From contig CM030718.1 in the NCBI GenBank assembly GCA_017979445.1, forward strand, positions 22,625,021 through 22,689,020: 64,000 nucleotides of DNA. The letters are read 5' to 3'. Position numbers and translations under genes: made by a program. Each line of letters begins with the position of its first letter. The first letter of the stretch is position 1. Under the pieces are notes generated by a model. The model saw only the letters and a list, made by a program, of their open reading frames with translations, was not told where the DNA came from and did no database searches. The stretch is from Akebia trifoliata (taxonomy: Eukaryota; Streptophyta; Magnoliopsida; Ranunculales; Lardizabalaceae). Positions 58,150 through 64,000 of this stretch are shown here, one piece after another.

Positions 58150-58227
58150 CTAACCATCGTATCGCTCTGCCAATTCTGCGAGTTTAGCGGCGTAAACGAA
58201 GCTATTGCGTTCTTTAGATAAAGCCAT
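58150..58227 (-). pseudogene. Orphan first exon of a 14-3-3 protein gene
   Basis: Minus-strand ATG at 58227 gives MALSKERNSFVYAAKLAELA then ERYDG and a TAG. 14-3-3 proteins begin MA-x-S/[24 protein letters not shown], so this is their N-terminal helix region. A possible splice donor (GATG|GTTAGG) sits just where plant epsilon-type 14-3-3 genes have their first intron. A leader rich in GA/CT repeats (58228-58385) precedes it. Substitutions at usually constant positions (E to N, Q to L) and the absence of any second exon in the next kilobase point to a captured or dying fragment. 14-3-3 proteins bind phosphorylated partners; this piece could not. Confidence 0.75.
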
Positions 58228-58517
58228 AATCGAGGGGGATATAAGATCGATCGAGGGAGAGACTGAGAAAGCGATTGAGAGAGAAACTGAGAGGTCGATC
58301 ACAGGAGCGAATGAGAGAGAGAGAGAGAGATGAGATCGAGCGAGAGAGAGAGTGAGGTTCGTTCCAAATTCGACTAGAAAGAAATGGTGTGTTTGGACGT
58401 TTAAAATACCAATTAAAACGATTTTTAGAAAGTAAAATGGTTTAATACCGTTTTTAAATTAAAACGGCATAATACTGTTTTAAAGGTTTGTTCCTATTTG
58501 TCAATTTTTTTGTAGTG

Positions 58518-59704
58518 TCTTACTTTGTATAGGTAATAAATATTTAATTCAATAAAAATTGATAATTTTATAGTGAAAAATACCAAGCCTAATTAATTTG
58601 GTTGAGATTTCAAAGAATTTTTTTTTTTTTTTTGTTGAGATTTTCATAAAAAATTGGAGAACGTATTTTTTTTATAAAAAAAAAATAAGGGGAATATATC
58701 TTTTTAATAATATGTTCCTAATTCAATTTTGATTAATATGGTAGAGGCACAAACCGTGTGGAACTTGAGTCATGACTATCATCTTGGCATTATTTTTCAT
58801 AGACACCTTTAAAAGGTTTCACAAATTTCACAGTGGCGTACTGGCATACCTGCGTACCGACTTTAGGTTCACACATGCACACACATCATCCATACTCTCA
58901 TCAAGTGAAAAACAGATTACCTATATAGGAAAAACAAACATATAAAAAATTGTTCACTAATGACATTGTCTAAACAAATAAATTATAAAAAGTACTCCGC
59001 ATTAAAAATTGTTTAACTCTTCCCCAATTAAGTGAAAAAAAAAAAAAATACTCTAATATTTTAAACAAGGTTTGGTATATTTCTCCCACAAACACACAAT
59101 GATGCTATCCACAAACATAACATGCCATCCAAAATCGCGCCAACTTACCAAATCACAAAATCAAGAGTTTAATGTGCAATCAAAAAAATATTGTTGTTTA
59201 TGGATCTATGATGTAGAATGAATATTTCATTAGAAATGAAATAACATAAGACATTTGTAAAGACTTAAAAGGATTAAAAAGAAAAAAAAAAAAGTTCTAA
59301 ATATTTACCTTTCCTAGAAATCAAGATTCACCCTTTTGCACTTGAAATTTTACTCTTGGTGAACCTTTACAACTTCTACTGTTGTGATAAAAAATATCAC
59401 ATTTTATATATGTTTTTTTTAGAACTTTTTTGTTTAGGCAATTCTTCATCTTCATCCCTCTTCCTAGATATCTTTGGTCAATCTGGTGGCCTCCTTAATG
59501 GAGGTGGAAGTACCTCAAATGAAGGTTGTAAATGCAATCCCAGCGTATAATAAAAATTTGAAACTACATATAATTACTTTTATCCAAAAAAGTAAAATTC
59601 TCATAATAAAATATTTATTATATGTTAGAATTTAACACAATCCCAATTGTTTTTTTTTTTTTTTTGTCTATGCGCACCTAAAAATTCTATACACATGAGA
59701 TAAA
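58518..59704. other. AT-rich intergenic DNA
   Basis: No gene recognised. The 64-codon plus-strand ORF at 59356-59550 has a Gly/Ser-rich tail but no known motif. Confidence 0.4.
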
Positions 59705-59842
59705 GTGAAGGTTTTTGTGGTTGGTGTTCACTTGACTTTCATAGGACTTGGAATCTTGGAATGCTCTCTTTGAACATCTCCATTTCTTCCCATCTATTCT
59801 TTCGCACATCCCTCGCTTTGGCTCCACATTTTGTAGGTCAGT
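59705..59842 (-). pseudogene. Fragment of a growth-regulating factor (WRC domain)
   Basis: Minus strand, 46 open codons: EPKRGMCERIDGKKWRCSKR, then AFQDSKSYES. The WRC zinc-binding motif of GRF transcription factors reads GRCRRTDGKKWRCSK(E)A-(Y/F)-PDSKYCERH, so nine residues in a row match. The first two Cys remain. The third Cys and the His of the C3H pattern are gone, and the Arg-rich nuclear-localisation tail is replaced by NTNHKN. No QLQ domain is found nearby. GRFs act with GIF co-activators in leaf and root growth; this piece lacks the full DNA-binding motif. KDM3-type JmjC proteins also contain WRC domains, but the DSK-x-x-E tail fits GRF better. Confidence 0.7.
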
Positions 59843-59884
59843 TCATTGACTATACGTAACGCTCTGAGTGATGAACAAAGTCCC

Positions 59885-60082
59885 TTAGAGATCACATAAT
59901 ATCTCCATGTTCCACTCTTCATTCTTTAAGTGATATTCAAAAATCTTGATACCCCACGCTTCACAAGAATCGTTATGGGCTTGCTCATGGACTTCCTTGT
60001 AATCGCAAGAGCTTCTGTTGACAAGCATCATGACAGAGAAAACATCAACCAAATTTCTACAGTGAAGGATGGAAAGTATCAT
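59885..60082 (-). pseudogene. Possible stomatin/SPFH-domain fragment
   Basis: A 65-codon minus-strand ORF contains CEAWGIKIFEYHLKN, resembling the 'A-x-x-WGIKCLRYEIRDI' segment of stomatin-like (band 7/SPFH) proteins. The codons before it (aacgattcttgtgaagcg) also fit a decayed 'INDASEAWG'. The rest of the ORF (FSVMMLVNRSSCDYKEV) fits only loosely. It lies 43 bp upstream (on the minus strand) of the GRF piece and is in the same orientation. Weak call based on one short stretch. Confidence 0.3.
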
Positions 60083-63000
60083 GTATTTGACTAGAATAAA
60101 AATAGATGTAAAAAATATAAAATTTTATTGGACAAGGTGAGATGAGGATTGCCAAATATTAAGAACTCGTTTGAATACACTTGAAAAAGTAACTTTTTTT
60201 TTAAGTTAAAAAGATAAAAAGCTAGTTTTGATTCATTTTAGAAAATTACTTTTAAAAAGTAAAAATCTTAACTTTTTAAAAAGAAAAAAGAAAATTACTT
60301 TCTACTTTTTAAAAGTTATTTTCTCCCACAGTTACTTTTTCCTAGCTACTTTCTAGTTTTTATCCAAACTGACTGTAAATGCCACAAACATATTCCAACT
60401 AATCTGTCTTAGACTTTCAATATCATTCTACTACATACTGCAAAGTGAGTTTTGCACCAATGAGATCATCTATAACATAAATCATTCAAACAATATGATC
60501 TATAATATGATCAAAATCACAACTGATTGAAAACCAAATCAAAGGTTTCAAATAAAAAACAAAGGTATCAATGGTGGACTTCGACAAAAATAATTGTAAC
60601 CATTGTGATTGGAGAGCCTAAAAAGAAATCGCACAAACCCAACCAGCTCTTTTTGAACCCTTAATACATTTTGATGACCAAAAAAAAAACAGAGGTGATC
60701 TATTGTACCTTTTAATCAAGTAGAGAATTATCCAACACCCCAAAAGTATGAAACATTCTTTTGGATCCACTAAGCCAATGAATTATTAGCCTGCCCCATT
60801 GACTATGTCTTAGTCAAAAGTTGGATTTTCACTAGAAAAAATTCCATGTGGGACACTTTCATCTCCACTGAACATGCTATTGTTTGGTCTACACCTTAGT
60901 GGACCTAGACACAAATTCAACTCAATTGAAAACACATCTGATTTCAATAAGCAGAAGAAAAGAAAAGAAATTTCTTAAGAAAAAAAAAAAAACCTCTGAT
61001 ATGACAGAAACCAGTGGATGAAAAGGGTTCAATCAAAATTAGCTAAATCATTACAAAATGAGAGACTTTGGGGAAAAATCCAAAAAACCATTTGAGAAAT
61101 AAATATACCATTAGAGCTCATTTTTTTAATCTTATTCACTAACTATTGATGAATTCAAAACAAAAAACTGTAAATCTCCACCAGATTTCAAATGATGAAG
61201 AAAAAGAATTCAAGCTTTAGTAGCATTTTTGGGTCAAATGGGTATAACAAGAATCTCTCATTTCTGCGAGGATGGTGGCGACAATGAGTGCTAGGAAAGG
61301 GTGGCGGCAATGGCAACCATGAGGATAGCTATGGTGAAGGTCTTTGTTATCGTGCCATGGAAAAGGGGAACGATATTAACTTCGAATTTATCTCGGAAAA
61401 ATTGTAAATTTAGTTTTTATGAAATTTAAGGCCACATGAAAAGGTCGAGACATAAGAATTACCTGCTTGAAGAGGGGTCGTGCCATCAACTACAAAATGT
61501 GCTTTCTACCAACAATAGCAATCGGTATGCATAACAAAAGTGAAAAAAATAGTTATATAACAACACAACCAAATTCTTATATAATTGAAACTTAAATAGG
61601 GTAATTGAAGCATTTTGATTAGAAACAGATGGCAACGGCAAGTAGCCACATATGTTTAAGACTAAAAATGCTCATAAGCATAAACGCATATATCATAGTC
61701 AATCAACTTGATGAAAGGACTAGAAGTTAGGAACTAGAACCTTGCCCACTCAGTGCATGTGCTACATATACAGGGAAAAAACACCGGTAAGCTAATTGAA
61801 CTTTTAAAGGTTTAATAGGAAAAGGTCTACCTTCTTTAATCTGATTAGAATACATATATCAATTTTTAAGTCTTTGACACGGTTTTCACACTTAGGACGG
61901 TCTTAAACCGTTTTACATTTGAAAGGGTTTATAACCATTTCAAGACACCATTTCAAATTCACGAATTTGGTGTAGTGGTGCCTAATTGTATTGTTGGAGG
62001 AGTTTTGTGAGTTATGGGGTAGTTCCTTGAATGATTAGGAGTGGATAGTTGAGAGTAGTCGGTGTAAGTGTGGGAAAATGGGTTAATGGGTAGTTTTATT
62101 TTCTCTTGTATTTAAATTTATTTGGGTCCGCAACATAAATCCTAGTCCGCATTCTATCTTAAGTCAAAAAATATACAAATTCTATTGAAAGACTTAAAAT
62201 ACCCCAACAGATGGGCCTGGATAAGTACAACAATTCATCCTACAGTATTCGGCCATTTAACATATATGACAAGATACATTATGATAAGATATTTTATGAA
62301 TTTTGAGAAACATTTATCAGAAAATATTGAACCATCAATGGATCAGACCATGAAAATATTAACCATGCCTTTCTCTCATGCAGTGAGTAGGGCAAAAGGC
62401 ATAAGATTTGATAACTTGTATGAATAGACATGCAAAACTAAAATGAAATCTATATGTGTATAGGACATATCTGATCAATCCATTAGGCAAAAAGCTTTGG
62501 CATTATCGTTATGCCAGCAGAAGTGGGCTCCCTGCCATATATCAAGGGCGGCAAAATTAACATAATTCTACATTAGAAATTTAAGAAACACACAATAGGA
62601 TTCCACTTGGCTATGTCCTAAACCCATACATAAACATGGTTTGTAATAAAACTAAATGTTCAATGCAGGAACACATAAAACAGAGGACACACGGAAAAAT
62701 TGAAACAAGATGCTCTAAGTGAAGTAGAAAAGCATGATTTGAGGTACCAACCTCAAAAGAAACACTGACATCTCCAAAATATACCCGAGACTGGTATTTG
62801 CAGAGAATCCTATCCAGCTAGCAGTAGTTTTCCTACATGAGCACAGAAAAGTATTGAAAATACAACATGTTGAAGAAAACGAAAACACATGTACGTCCAA
62901 CACAATGATTATATTAATGGTATTAATGGAATTGACTTCAAGGTTTCATCCAAGACAAGGTCAACTTAAAAAGAACTCTAAATGGGTAAAGAATTGATGT

Positions 63001-63652
63001 TGAAATAAGGCATTGGGAATGAAAAACCCTGTAACACATTTTTTTTATCAATTAGAAGGCTTACTAATAAAATTGCAATTAGCCTGCATCAATTAGACAT
63101 GCTCTAAAAATAATTGATTAAACAAAAACACAAATAAAAACCATCTGTTACGACCCCCATTGTAACTCACAAGATATACAACTTATTGCAAATAAAAGGA
63201 AGTAGAAGTTGTGCTTTAACATGAATTCAAAAGGTCAAAGGGCCCATGACATTGTAGCGAGTATAGCATAATTCTTGCAATTCAATGATCTTTATTTGAT
63301 AAGAATTTTTCATGATGTGCAACTGTTAAGTTAATAAAACATAAAAAAGTTGAGTAGAAATTGATGTTCCATTTTGGATCTAAATGACAGAAAGATCTAA
63401 AATAGAAAAACCAAGTGTAGCATGGGGATTGGGGACGCCACATTAAACTAGGATCCTTATAACCTCAAGTTGTTACTTCAATAATAGGGGTGGAAAGCAC
63501 ATTAACAATTTTTTTATAAGTAAAACCACATTAACTATTAGAGAATTAGTAGGTTAAGATGTGTTGAAACCCATGGTCTATTCTCCAAAAACTTAACATT
63601 TTTAATCCAAATCTCATAATGTATGTAATCAGGAAGACAAGATTAATTGTAC
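60083..63652. other. Noncoding region with a CACTA-type right end and possible exon scraps
   Basis: No full gene seen. A CACTA-type right end lies at 61940-61977. Possible decayed exons on the minus strand are a 27-bp piece at 61463-61489 bounded by AG and GT that would read DGTTPLQA (ankyrin-like) and a stretch near 62500-62560; both are too short to name. The 80-codon plus-strand ORF at 62185-62427 has no recognised domain. Confidence 0.35.
61940..61977. mobile_element. CACTA-type terminus
   Basis: Read inverted: CACTACACCAAATTCGTGAA, followed inside by 'aaacggtttaagaccgtcc'-type subterminal repeats (61885-61915). No partner end was found within the window, so the element is unbounded on one side. 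Confidence 0.5.
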
Positions 63653-63813
63653 CTTGGGTACACTTCAGCATCTTTTTTGGAGAGCTTAGAAATTTTTGAA
63701 TGATTTATAGATACTTGGGCCGCCAAAAGAAGATAACGTCCATTAAGACAAGGTGTGAACGACGAAGGATTCCTCTTTAATAGCTTTAGTCAATGCCTTT
63801 CTAACACTAATTC
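63653..63813 (-). pseudogene. Exon of a PYROXD2-like FAD oxidoreductase, nonsense-mutated
   Basis: Minus strand, 161 bp: ELVLERH, stop, then LKLLKRNPSSFTPCLNGRYL, LLAAQVSINHSKISKLSKKD and AEVYPR, ending at a possible donor (AG|GTACAA). Plant PYROXD2 proteins (pyridine nucleotide-disulfide oxidoreductase domain-containing protein 2, a flavoprotein family) have ELELxRHGLKLLKRNPSSFTPCLDGRYLLLG...NHSEISKFSKRDAEAYPRYE in their N-terminal half. The conserved Gly codon (GGA) is TGA here, a single-base nonsense change. No neighbouring exon (FAD-binding GxGxxG start, or the part after YPRYE) is visible on either side within the window. Either a captured fragment or one exon of a dead gene that extends beyond 64000. 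Confidence 0.75.
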
Positions 63814-64000
63814 AATTTTCTTTTTTAAATAAAAATTTAAAAACATTTTAAAAAAATCACAAGAAAATAATTCAAATATAAAAGAAAAAGTAAAAGAATT
63901 CTACTAAATGAAACAAATAATTGCTTTGCTTCCACCAGACACAAACACAAACAAGAGTGATCTTTCCAAAATCGAGAAGATCGAACATGAAGAATCAATT

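Larger units (their letters stand above)
57071..58517. mobile_element. Possible CACTA element carrying a 14-3-3 exon
   Basis: CACTACAAAAATTAC begins at 57071. The inverted CACTACAAAAAAATT lies at the right end (tttttttgtagtg, to 58517), and 'aaacggtattaaacc'-type subterminal repeats lie just inside the right end. CACTACAAAAA ends are typical of plant CACTA elements. The 3-bp flanks do not match (ttg against tct), so the two ends may belong to different elements. It contains the nested MITE at 57526 and the 14-3-3 fragment at 58150-58227. Confidence 0.35.

Noticed and set aside
61463..61489. Ankyrin-repeat microexon (DGTTPLQA)
   Set aside because: Only 27 bp with AG/GT borders; eight residues are too few to support a call.
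57071..61977. One 4.9-kb CACTA element spanning both the 14-3-3 and GRF fragments
   Set aside because: The ends agree only over CACTACA and the 3-bp flanks (ttg, gtg) differ, so the two termini cannot be joined with confidence.

Overview
This is a gene-poor, AT-rich stretch of a flowering-plant nuclear genome, most likely a eudicot; the species cannot be fixed from the sequence. The evidence is one intact plant-specific 3-ketoacyl-CoA synthase gene, plant 14-3-3, GRF and PYROXD2-type exon fragments, and many plant transposon lineages (Tat-type Ty3/gypsy, Ty1/copia, plant LINEs with an RNase H tail, MULE, hAT, CACTA and foldback MITEs). A run of 100 Ns at 7318-7417 marks an assembly gap. The only full-length protein-coding gene I can support is the KCS gene at 44604-45989 (+).

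Layout. 0-9 kb: an hAT-like end, a possible 5' leader on the minus strand, a decayed MULE transposase (minus), a minisatellite, a tandem repeat running into the gap, and two foldback MITEs. 9.3-28.3 kb: a very large, decayed Tat-lineage Ty3/gypsy element on the plus strand. It has an LTR-like promoter region, a primer-binding-site motif, gag, an 8.7-kb noncoding spacer, pol (RT, RNase H, second archaeal-type RNase H, integrase), an antisense ORF with a plant mobile domain, and a ~97-bp repeat array. The spacer carries an LTR-like block and an 83-bp tandem array that a 3000-bp solo LTR has split exactly, with a 5-bp target-site duplication. 28.3-37 kb: a copia fragment, LINE 3' ends (one with an 18-bp target-site duplication), foldback MITEs, a CACTA MITE and hAT-like elements.

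37.2-43.3 kb: three head-to-tail copies of a ~2-kb segment that carries a LINE reverse-transcriptase fragment, ending in a LINE RNase H tail. 44.4-46.8 kb: the KCS gene, tightly flanked by a small foldback MITE about 70 bp before its ATG and two double-hairpin MITEs starting about 80 bp after its stop. 48.6-54.1 kb: a SINE-like fragment, a LINE interrupted by a 1.2-kb hAT-like element with an 8-bp target-site duplication, and two more double-hairpin MITEs sitting in (TA)n tracts.

54-64 kb: mostly noncoding, but it holds a series of orphan, decayed pieces of unrelated host genes, all on the minus strand: a 14-3-3 first exon, a growth-regulating-factor WRC domain, a possible stomatin/SPFH piece and a PYROXD2-like exon with a nonsense codon. 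CACTA-type termini lie among them. This is the part of the window that most looks like gene-fragment capture by transposons. Apart from KCS (very-long-chain fatty acid elongation in the ER, or its regulation) no pathway is encoded here; the window mainly records nested transposition and segmental duplication.
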